From DATGSF01 sp035302865 (GTDB lineage: Bacteria > Bacteroidota > Bacteroidia > Chitinophagales > Chitinophagaceae): a DNA stretch of 7,193 nucleotides. The notes under the pieces are model-generated. The model did no database searches. It saw only the letters and a list, made by a program, of their open reading frames with translations, and was not told the origin of the DNA. The position numbers and the translations under genes are program-made. The DNA is taken from the NCBI GenBank assembly GCA_035302865.1, contig DATGSF010000213.1, positions 1 through 7,193 of the forward strand. Reading direction: 5' to 3'. Shown piece by piece: positions 1 through 5,627 of the stretch; position 1 is the first letter of the stretch, and each line of letters starts with the position of its first letter.

Positions 1-428
1 ATTGGGAAAATGCACATTCTGAAGAAATGAATGAAGAGGCTTCTCCCCTAGTTGTTCATTATATGAATCATAAATTAGGAGAAGAAAGTATGGGCTCTGA
101 AATGCGCTTAGGTGCATATACTGCCAAACTAAAAAAAGGCTCAAAAATTCAAGAAATATATAATGCTGATACAATTTCGGAAAGACATAGACATCGTTAT
201 GAAATTAATTTAAACGATTGGGAAGCATTTGAAGAAAAAGGATTTAAAGCCACTGGTATTCATGAAGATGGCGAAATTATAGAAGTTGTAGAATTGCAAG
301 ATCATCCATTTTATATTGGAGTCCAATACCATGCAGAATATAAGAGTACCATTAAAAACCCACACCCTTTATTCAAAGCTTTTGTGGCTGCAGTGATGGA
401 ATTTAAAGAAAATCCTAAAGAAGTATAA
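1..428 (+). CDS. pyrG: CTP synthase, C-terminal part (5' end outside window)
   Basis: This is the end of CTP synthase, the cytosolic enzyme that aminates UTP to CTP using ammonia released from glutamine. Only the tail of the class I glutamine amidotransferase domain is present. The reading frame is open to the left edge (first full codon at 3), and the residues before the first in-frame ATG at 27 (WENAHSEE) fit the family, so that ATG is internal. Diagnostic segments are MRLGAY, the signature SERHRHRYE, and QYHAEYKS, whose His (codon 330-332) and Glu (336-338) complete the Cys-His-Glu triad; the Cys lies outside the window. The usual HPEF around the triad reads HAEY here, with both catalytic residues kept. 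The stop is followed after 9 nt by the next gene, so pyrG probably heads or joins the downstream transcript. Identification is secure. Confidence 0.95.
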   Translation, partial: WENAHSEEMNEEASPLVVHYMNHKLGEESMGSEMRLGAYTAKLKKGSKIQEIYNADTISERHRHRYEINLNDWEAFEEKGFKATGIHEDGEIIEVVELQDHPFYIGVQYHAEYKSTIKNPHPLFKAFVAAVMEFKENPKEV

Positions 429-437
429 TTTCGCTCT

Positions 438-953
438 ATGTTCTCACCATTTTTTCGCTTACTTTTACTATTGGCTTGTATAGCAATCTCCATTTTGGGA
501 GCAATGAACAATAATTGGATATTATTAAGTATTTCAACAATTACATCTGCCTTATTACTTTGGGATTATTTGAGAGCAAGCACAATCACATTAGCTCTAA
601 GAAGATATTATCAAAGTAGGTATGAAGAAATGAGCAAGCTATTAGAGCATGTACGTAATCCTAAAAGGCTTTCGAAGAAAAATGAAGCACGTTTCTACTT
701 TCTCAAAGCTGTCGAAGCATGGGAAAAAGATGATTTTAAATCTGCTAAATTTGCACTTTTGGAAGCTTTACATGGAAATCTGTCGAAAGAAACCTTGGAG
801 ACTAGAGCGTATTTATTATTAATAGATATCAGCATACTTTTAAAAGATAATAAACAAGCGAAAGACTATTTTGAACAATTAAAGGGAAGAAAAATTGAAA
901 AAAAGCTATTACCTACTTTAGAAAAACTGCAAATGTATTTCTCCAATAAATAA
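438..953 (+). CDS. Small inner-membrane protein with TPR-like C-terminal region
   Basis: I do not recognise a named family, but the architecture is clear. Two hydrophobic helices lie at residues 5-22 and 26-43, separated by a short polar turn (MNNN), so the protein is probably a membrane hairpin. The rest, about residues 55-171, is helical and charged. Two helix-turn-helix units resemble tetratricopeptide repeats: about 83-116, with the pattern FYFLKAVEAWEKDDFKSAK, and about 122-150. The region NPKRLSKKNEARFYFLK resembles small TPR membrane proteins that I recall from other Bacteroidota. A scaffold or interaction role at the cytoplasmic membrane is an inference. The ATG at 438 is 9 nt after pyrG and has no Shine-Dalgarno sequence, as is normal here. 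The stop lies 3 nt before the peptidase gene, which indicates co-transcription. The start is supported because the first helix begins directly after it. Confidence 0.8.
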   Translation: MFSPFFRLLLLLACIAISILGAMNNNWILLSISTITSALLLWDYLRASTITLALRRYYQSRYEEMSKLLEHVRNPKRLSKKNEARFYFLKAVEAWEKDDFKSAKFALLEALHGNLSKETLETRAYLLLIDISILLKDNKQAKDYFEQLKGRKIEKKLLPTLEKLQMYFSNK

Positions 954-956
954 CTT

Positions 957-2207
957 ATGATTAAAACGGATTCCTTTACATTAAAAAATGGATTAAAGGT
1001 ATTATTACATGAGGACATTAATACTCCTTTTTTAGCACTCAATCTAATGTATAAAATAGGCTCTGCAAATGAAAGTAGTTCTTTAACTGGAATTGCACAT
1101 TTTTTAGAACATATGTTTTTTACAGGAACAGAAAATTTTCCGAATTTTGATGCAAGCTTACAAATTGCTGGAGGAGACGCTAATGCATATACCTCTTCAG
1201 ATGTTACTTCCTATTATAGTCAAATTCCAGCTAAAAATGCGGAAGTTCTATTAGCATTAGAAGCAGATAGAATGCAACATTTAAATTTTAAGGAAAATGC
1301 TTTTAATCGAGAAAAGAAAGTAATAATTGAAGAATTTAAAGAGCAGTACCTAATGCAGCCTTTTGGGAATATGTGGCATATAGCACGGAAAGAATATTAT
1401 GGAGATGATCATCCCTATTCTTGGTTACCCATAGGAAAAAGTTTAGAGCATATTCAAAATATTCAGTTAGATAATCTAATCGATTTTTATCATCGTTTTT
1501 ATCATCCTCAAAATGCCTGTTTAGCATTAGCAGGAAATCTACCTTTGCAAACAATGAAGGAATGGGTAAAAAGATATTTTAATTTTAAAACAGATGGTAA
1601 AATGTCACGCTTTCCTAAAATAGCATTTACTCCTCAAAAACTTGATCGAAAAAGTGAACTATTTAAAGAAGACAATGTTTCTGAAATGCGCATTCTCTGG
1701 AATATCGCCATGCCTCCTTTATTTACAAAAGATTATTATATAGCTGAGTTTTGGTTGCATTATTTTAATAGTGAAGAGGGCTCTCCATTATATGATTTTC
1801 TTGTAAATGAAATGGAATGGGCAACAGAGGTTTTTGCGTATCATTCCGAAAGCATAGCAGAAGGTATTTTCACTTTGGAAATTCGAGGAGCTGAGCTAGA
1901 AAACTTGGAAAATATTAGAAATGTATTGACGAAAAAAATACGTTCCATATTAGAAAATGGCATTTCAAAAAAAATTTTGTTATCAATCTTAAACAAAATA
2001 CAAACTGCATTGTTATTTGAGGAGTTATCCATTGAAAACAAAGCACATAATATGGCATTTTATGGTTTATTAAATAAATCTGAAAACTTAATAAGCGAAC
2101 TTAATAATTATAAAAATATCCATTTTTCAGAGATTAATGCCTGGGGTCAAACGATAAGCAAAAACGCCCAACATCAAGTTTTATACTATATACCAAAATA
2201 TGATTAA
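957..2207 (+). CDS. M16 (insulinase/pitrilysin-like) zinc metallopeptidase
   Basis: This is a predicted zinc peptidase of family M16. The inverted zinc motif HxxEH is seen as HFLEH (H48, E51, H52), and the third zinc ligand should be a Glu in the VIIEEFKE segment (about 125-129), roughly 75 residues later as expected. LEADRM (101-106), HPYSWLPIG (152-160) and the FYHRFYHPQN segment (177-186) are typical of the N-terminal half. GSPLYDFL (275-282) matches the family's second, non-catalytic half. At 416 residues it is the size of the short two-half M16 proteins that dimerise. No signal peptide is visible, so a cytosolic site is likely, unlike many periplasmic relatives. No inactive partner subunit is encoded next to it in this window. 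Its last codons overlap the start of the transpeptidase gene by 8 bp. The natural substrate is unknown. Confidence 0.93.
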   Translation: MIKTDSFTLKNGLKVLLHEDINTPFLALNLMYKIGSANESSSLTGIAHFLEHMFFTGTENFPNFDASLQIAGGDANAYTSSDVTSYYSQIPAKNAEVLLALEADRMQHLNFKENAFNREKKVIIEEFKEQYLMQPFGNMWHIARKEYYGDDHPYSWLPIGKSLEHIQNIQLDNLIDFYHRFYHPQNACLALAGNLPLQTMKEWVKRYFNFKTDGKMSRFPKIAFTPQKLDRKSELFKEDNVSEMRILWNIAMPPLFTKDYYIAEFWLHYFNSEEGSPLYDFLVNEMEWATEVFAYHSESIAEGIFTLEIRGAELENLENIRNVLTKKIRSILENGISKKILLSILNKIQTALLFEELSIENKAHNMAFYGLLNKSENLISELNNYKNIHFSEINAWGQTISKNAQHQVLYYIPKYD

Positions 2208-3162
2208 GATTAAATTTTTACAGCTTATTGCTATTTGCATAATCTGTTTTACAGCATGTAATAATAATACAGAAAACTCTAATGACTTACCGAAACAAGA
2301 AGATATCCTAGAAAAGCAGGATACAGCAGAGGAAGAAAATGAAACTACTGTAGAAAATTTTAATAAAGAGCCATTAAAACATGAATTTGAAGCTTGGCCA
2401 AACAAAGTAGATTCCTTCAAAAAAGCATTTAATGATAAATTTTCCAAAGAGGAACAAGAAACTATTTGGGCATTAAATAGAGTTGATGAAAAAAACAGTT
2501 GGCGACCGGATACATTAATAGTTCCTAAAGATCTTGATAAGGATTGGATGGACTTTTCTCCATTCCCTAGTCAGTTAGAAATCTTAAAACCAGTGGATAA
2601 ATTTGTCTTTTTTTCCTACCCAATTCAAGCTTTTGCTGTATATGAAAACGGGATATTATTACGTTGGGGACCTACAAGTATGGGCAGTAAAGCACATCCC
2701 ACACCTACTGGTTTACATTTTAGTAATTGGAAATCTAAAAAATCAATTAGCACAGTAAGCGATGAATGGATTTTACCATGGAATTTTAATATTGCAAATT
2801 TTGATGGTGTTGGTTGGCATGAATATTCTATGCCGGGATATCCTGCATCGCATTCTTGCTTACGATTATGGAAAAAAGATGCTGTATGGCTTTATGATTT
2901 TGCAGAACAATGGATTTTAGATAAAACAGGAAATAATAAACTTGCAGAGGGAACACCGGTTATTGTATACGGCACTTTCCCATTTGATGAACGTAAACCC
3001 TGGTTGAATATGTTGGATGATCCAGAAGCTTTAAACCAATCCGTTGCAGCAATGGAAGAGGCAATACAAGTACATATGGATAAGATCATGGAAAAACAAA
3101 AAGAAAGAAAAGAATTATTAAAAAATAGAAATAAAAGCAAAGAAGACAATGATGAAGTATAA
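2200..3162 (+). CDS. L,D-transpeptidase (YkuD domain) lipoprotein
   Basis: This is a predicted cell-wall enzyme that cross-links or modifies peptidoglycan through a catalytic Cys. The N-terminus is a lipoprotein signal: Lys-containing start, hydrophobic stretch, lipobox FTAC with lipidated C20. It is followed by an acidic linker (about 28-60), with no obvious surface-export motif after the Cys, so periplasm-facing anchoring is likely. The YkuD domain spans about 132-258: AVYENG, then SMGSKAHPTPTG, then the active site WHEYSMPGYPASHSCLRLW with H207, H218, C220 and R222. The usual SHGC reads SHSC here. Residues 86-112 (NRVDEKN, DTLIVP) weakly recall a LysM-like lead-in seen in relatives. The C-terminus (281-320) is a charged helix. 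The ATG overlaps the M16 stop by 8 bp (ATGATTAA), suggesting translational coupling. The exact cross-link made cannot be told from sequence. Confidence 0.9.
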   Translation: MIKIKFLQLIAICIICFTACNNNTENSNDLPKQEDILEKQDTAEEENETTVENFNKEPLKHEFEAWPNKVDSFKKAFNDKFSKEEQETIWALNRVDEKNSWRPDTLIVPKDLDKDWMDFSPFPSQLEILKPVDKFVFFSYPIQAFAVYENGILLRWGPTSMGSKAHPTPTGLHFSNWKSKKSISTVSDEWILPWNFNIANFDGVGWHEYSMPGYPASHSCLRLWKKDAVWLYDFAEQWILDKTGNNKLAEGTPVIVYGTFPFDERKPWLNMLDDPEALNQSVAAMEEAIQVHMDKIMEKQKERKELLKNRNKSKEDNDEV

Positions 3163-3282
3163 AAAAATTATAATATAGACCAATCTAACAATTAAAATTG
3201 CTCATAAAAGTCGCCAAAAAACTTCAAAAGTTAAAGGAGGAAAGAAGTTCTTATTTATTTTAATGAATTTATAATTTAATAG

Positions 3283-3325
3283 AAAAGATTAGATGAGGTA
3301 GAAAATATTTCTTCTAATCTTTTTT
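3283..3325. terminator. Bidirectional hairpin terminator between convergent genes
   Basis: The left arm AAAAGATTAGA (3283-3293) pairs perfectly with TCTAATCTTTT (3313-3323): 11 bp with a 19-nt loop. Rightward reading ends in six T (3320-3325), and leftward reading is also followed by a T run. It would stop the pyrG-to-transpeptidase transcript and, in reverse, the CarboxypepD_reg gene, whose stop codon (3324-3326) touches the arm. The stem is AT-rich, so strength is uncertain. Confidence 0.75.
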
Positions 3326-3977
3326 ATTCTCTTATCTCGTAATCTTTCTTCTTTTCCTTTGGCCTTAAGGCATCAAATAATCCATTTATCTGCAACAAAT
3401 TACCTCCTCTTATTAGGCCATCCCAAGCTTGATTATCCATAAGTTGTTTTTGATAACTTCTTTGTGATTCTTGAGCAGTCATTGGAAGAGTGCGAGCAGC
3501 ATCCTGCAGAGACTGTGGATTTAAATTTCTTCTATAGGTATGTGCTGGAGACGAAAAATCTATTTGGGTAAAAGCATAATCAAAAGCCTTTCCAGAGGGT
3601 AAAGGAGATATATAAACTGGATTTAAATAAACAGTATCTTGCTCCATAATTATATCTCTATATTCAAAATTATGTATATTATTAGAAAGGTCCTCAAGAA
3701 CAATTTCCTTTTTACTTAATCCTAAAGAAGATACAATTAGCGTATCATCTTCTTGAATAGCTATTGAATATACACCTTGATAATTACTATAGGTTCCTAT
3801 ATCTTTATTTTTTACGCGAATAACAACATTAGGAATAGGAGTTACATTATCTGTATGCTTAATTTGACCAGAAAGTTGAATTATTTTTTTATTTTGCTTT
3901 TTCTCATTTTGAGCAAAAACAAAACTTGGGATTAATACTAAACCCATAATCAAACTTTTATTTATTCCTTTAAGCAT
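3324..3977 (-). CDS. Secreted protein with carboxypeptidase-regulatory-like domain
   Basis: This is an exported protein of 217 residues. The N-terminus is a Sec-type signal peptide (Lys-containing start, hydrophobic core about 9-20, then FVFAQN with cleavage near residue 22 or 23); no Cys is present, so it is not a lipoprotein. Residues about 34-113 form a CarboxypepD_reg-like beta domain: LSGQIK, PIPNVVIRVKN, GTYSNYQGVYSI, then DTLIVSSLG. In Bacteroidota this fold begins TonB-dependent receptors and many surface proteins. Here no receptor plug or barrel follows and no type IX sorting domain is seen. The rest (about 125-205, including SPAHTYRRNLNPQSLQD and AWDGLIRGGNLLQINGLF) is polar and probably helical, and I cannot assign it. 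It is a single-gene unit, convergent with the transpeptidase gene and divergent from mrp. A structural or envelope role is only an inference. Confidence 0.85.
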   Translation of the reverse strand: MLKGINKSLIMGLVLIPSFVFAQNEKKQNKKIIQLSGQIKHTDNVTPIPNVVIRVKNKDIGTYSNYQGVYSIAIQEDDTLIVSSLGLSKKEIVLEDLSNNIHNFEYRDIIMEQDTVYLNPVYISPLPSGKAFDYAFTQIDFSSPAHTYRRNLNPQSLQDAARTLPMTAQESQRSYQKQLMDNQAWDGLIRGGNLLQINGLFDALRPKEKKKDYEIRE

Positions 3978-3985
3978 AACAATTA

Positions 3986-3993
3986 CAAATGTA
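3986..3993 (-). promoter_or_regulatory. Candidate -7 promoter element for the CarboxypepD_reg gene
   Basis: Read on the minus strand this is TACATTTG, an exact match to the Bacteroidota -7 consensus TAnnTTTG. It sits 8 nt upstream of the start codon. A TTG at 4006-4008 is only 12 bp further upstream, shorter than the usual spacing, so the -33 part is weak. If used, the 5' leader would be only a few nucleotides. AT-rich DNA gives chance matches. Confidence 0.4.
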
Positions 3994-4097
3994 AATGAAA
4001 CTTTGCAATTAAAAAAGTGATTTTTTGCATTAAACAGCTATTAACCATTCTGTTTTTTTCGCAAAAAATAAGACTAAGAAAAGAATATAGGAAGTAA

Positions 4098-4141
4098 AAA
4101 AACAATACCTTATATCAAGAATGATGCAAGGTATTGTTTTT
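4098..4141. terminator. Terminator-like hairpin inside a divergent intergenic region
   Basis: AAAAACAATACCTT (4098-4111) pairs perfectly with AAGGTATTGTTTTT (4128-4141): 14 bp with a 16-nt loop. Because the arms begin with A and end with T, it has terminator form in both directions. No annotated gene ends here: both neighbours start on opposite sides and read away. It may end a small unannotated RNA, block stray transcription, or be a relic of a lost gene. Confidence 0.65.
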
Positions 4142-4235
4142 GTTTTGTTTCTCAAATTTAATTGTACTTCAAAATTAAAATGATACTTTGTTTACAATAC
4201 AAATCTAACATGCAATTTTCTTATAAAAAAGAACA

Positions 4236-4290
4236 ATTTAGAATTTGACCGTTTTGAGTGAGTAAAAGTGCGGTATGATTTAGAATTTGA
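4236..4290. repeat. 13-bp direct repeat, two copies 42 bp apart
   Basis: ATTTAGAATTTGA occurs at 4236-4248 and again at 4278-4290. The 42-bp offset is close to four helical turns, which would place two protein sites on one DNA face. Equally, 42 bp is 14 codons, so it may reflect an old coding repeat (LEFD and LEFE in one frame). The motif is AT-rich and only two copies are seen, so chance is a real possibility. Confidence 0.4.
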
Positions 4291-4395
4291 AATTTAATAG
4301 CTTTAAAATTTGGATATTCCTATAAATAAATAATGGTATTAGTTTTATTGATAGTGTTATTATTAAGTAATTTCTCCTTTTAAAAGAACAAATCG

Positions 4396-4403
4396 TAACT
4401 TTG
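4396..4403 (+). promoter_or_regulatory. Candidate -7 promoter element for mrp
   Basis: TAACTTTG matches TAnnTTTG exactly and lies 29 nt upstream of the mrp ATG, giving a short leader of roughly 20-25 nt. No convincing TTTG or TTG is seen at the usual 17-23 bp upstream, so the -33 element is weak. The position makes it the best promoter candidate for this monocistronic gene. Confidence 0.5.
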
Positions 4404-4432
4404 AAATTAAAGTAAATCACACATAATATATT

Positions 4433-5533
4433 ATGGCAAATATAACTGAAGAAGCAGTATTAAAGGCACTTAGTCATGTTGATGATCCAGACTTAAAAAA
4501 AGACTTGGTAACGCTAAACATGATTAAAGATGTTAAAATAGAAGGAAATAAAATATCTTTTACGGTGGAATTAACCACCCCAGCATGTCCTATGAAGGAT
4601 ATGATTCATAAAGCTTGCGTTAACGCTATTCGTGTTTTTGTATCTAAAGATGCTGAAGTTGATGTAACTATGGGAGCAAGAGTTAATACCAACAGACAAG
4701 ATGCAGGAGAAGTATTAAAAGGAGTTAAAAACATTATAGCTGTTGCCTCTGGTAAAGGGGGAGTAGGTAAATCTACAGTGGCTAGTAACTTGGCATTAGC
4801 ATTAGCACAAGAAGGAGCAAAGGTTGGAATATTAGATGCAGATATTTACGGACCTTCCTTACCTATTATGTTTGGAATCCAAGGAGAGCGCCCTATGATG
4901 GTAGATGTGGATGGAAAAGGAAAAATCCAACCAATTGAGGCCTATGGTTTAAAAGTTATGTCTATAGGTTTATTAATTGATGAAAAAGAAGCCGTTGTTT
5001 GGCGAGGTCCAATGGCAACATCTGCATTGCGTCAATTTATAACAGATGTTCATTGGGGTGATTTAGACTATTTAATTTTAGATTTACCTCCTGGAACTGG
5101 TGATATACATTTAACTATGGTTCAAACTATTCCGGTAACGGGTGCAGTAGTAGTAACAACTCCGCAAACAGTTTCTGTAGCAGATGCTAAAAAAGGCTTG
5201 ACTATGTTTAACCAAGGCCAAATTAAAATTCCAATTCTTGGGGTTATTGAAAACATGGCATACTTTACTCCAGAAGAGTTACCTGATAACAAGTATTATA
5301 TTTTTGGAAAAGGTGGTGGTAAATTATTAGCAGATCAATTTGAAGTACCATTCTTAGGGGAAATCCCTTTGATACAAAGTATTAGAGAAGGCGGTGATAG
5401 AGGTTTACCTGTTGTTTTAGGAGAATCAGGACAGGTTAGTGAAATCATGCGCGAATTAGCACAAAAATTAGCACAAAATGTTTCTATTAGAAACGCTAAT
5501 TTAGATCCTACTAAAATAGTAGAAGTACAATAA
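4433..5533 (+). CDS. mrp: Mrp/ApbC family Fe-S cluster carrier, P-loop ATPase
   Basis: This is a cytosolic ATPase of the Mrp/NBP35 family, which binds Fe-S clusters and passes them to apoproteins. Residues 1-80 form the MIP18 (DUF59) domain with VDDPDLKKDLVTLNMI and the conserved TPACPM Cys (C52). The P-loop domain starts near 100: deviant Walker A SGKGGVGKST (106-115) with signature K108, switch I DADIYGPS (135-142), switch II DLPPGTGD (217-224), and VIENMAYF (271-278). After ENM most members carry CxxC, the cluster-bridging pair at the dimer interface. Here that stretch reads TPEELPDNKYYIFGK, and the whole protein has only two cysteines, C52 and C62. I recall the same replacement in other Bacteroidota orthologues. 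At 366 residues the length is normal. It stands alone, with its own promoter candidate and a downstream terminator, and no isc or suf genes lie nearby. Confidence 0.95.
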   Translation: MANITEEAVLKALSHVDDPDLKKDLVTLNMIKDVKIEGNKISFTVELTTPACPMKDMIHKACVNAIRVFVSKDAEVDVTMGARVNTNRQDAGEVLKGVKNIIAVASGKGGVGKSTVASNLALALAQEGAKVGILDADIYGPSLPIMFGIQGERPMMVDVDGKGKIQPIEAYGLKVMSIGLLIDEKEAVVWRGPMATSALRQFITDVHWGDLDYLILDLPPGTGDIHLTMVQTIPVTGAVVVTTPQTVSVADAKKGLTMFNQGQIKIPILGVIENMAYFTPEELPDNKYYIFGKGGGKLLADQFEVPFLGEIPLIQSIREGGDRGLPVVLGESGQVSEIMRELAQKLAQNVSIRNANLDPTKIVEVQ

Positions 5534-5559
5534 TTATTATTATCAAATAATACAGTAAC

Positions 5560-5598
5560 AAAAAAACAGCTACATAAATTAATTGTAGCTGTTTTTTT
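5560..5598. terminator. Strong bidirectional terminator between mrp and the nos operon
   Basis: AAAAAAACAGCTACA (5560-5574) pairs perfectly with TGTAGCTGTTTTTTT (5584-5598): 15 bp with a 9-nt loop and seven T at the 3' end. In reverse it also ends in seven T. It lies 26 nt after the mrp stop and 29 nt after the nosY stop on the other strand, so it can end both convergent transcripts. Confidence 0.9.
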
Positions 5599-5627
5599 AT
5601 ATTAAATTTCATATTAAGTAATAAGGT

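Larger units (their letters stand above)
3978..4432. other. 455-bp divergent intergenic region
   Basis: This is the only long gene-free stretch in the window. It lies between the start of the CarboxypepD_reg gene (leftward) and the start of mrp (rightward). It contains one candidate -7 element near each flanking gene, a perfect 14-bp terminator-like hairpin (4098-4141) and a 13-bp direct repeat 42 bp apart (4236-4290). I find no open frame that looks like a gene: the longest ATG-led ones are about a dozen codons. The segment 4241-4297 reads as a short acidic frame interrupted by one TGA, which could be chance or decay. A small RNA is possible because of the hairpin. Confidence 0.6.

Noticed and set aside
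330..338. HAEY instead of HPEF at the CTP synthase active site
   Set aside because: Both triad residues, His and Glu, are intact. A Pro-to-Ala change between them is a mild variation and not evidence of altered function.
2181..3149. Minus-strand open frames opposite the transpeptidase gene (2181-2447 and 2892-3149)
   Set aside because: They lie antisense to a gene with clear lipobox and YkuD motifs. Their translations are rich in Ser, Phe and Leu, as expected for the reverse of AT-rich coding DNA, and show no domain.
4153..4207. Three minus-strand matches to TAnnTTTG (4153-4160, 4170-4177, 4200-4207)
   Set aside because: They cluster in a very AT-rich stretch where chance matches are likely. 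Only the middle one has a plausible TTG spacing, so they are not listed as promoters.
4210..4248. ATG-led 12-codon frame (MQFSYKKEQFRI) in the intergenic region
   Set aside because: It is too short, has no ribosome site or conserved feature, and its length is expected by chance.
4152..4248. Imperfect inverted repeat TCAAATTTAATTG (4152-4164) against CAATTTAGAATTTGA (4234-4248)
   Set aside because: The two arms are nearly 70 nt apart, AT-only apart from single G and C bases, and mismatched in the middle; no clear structure results.
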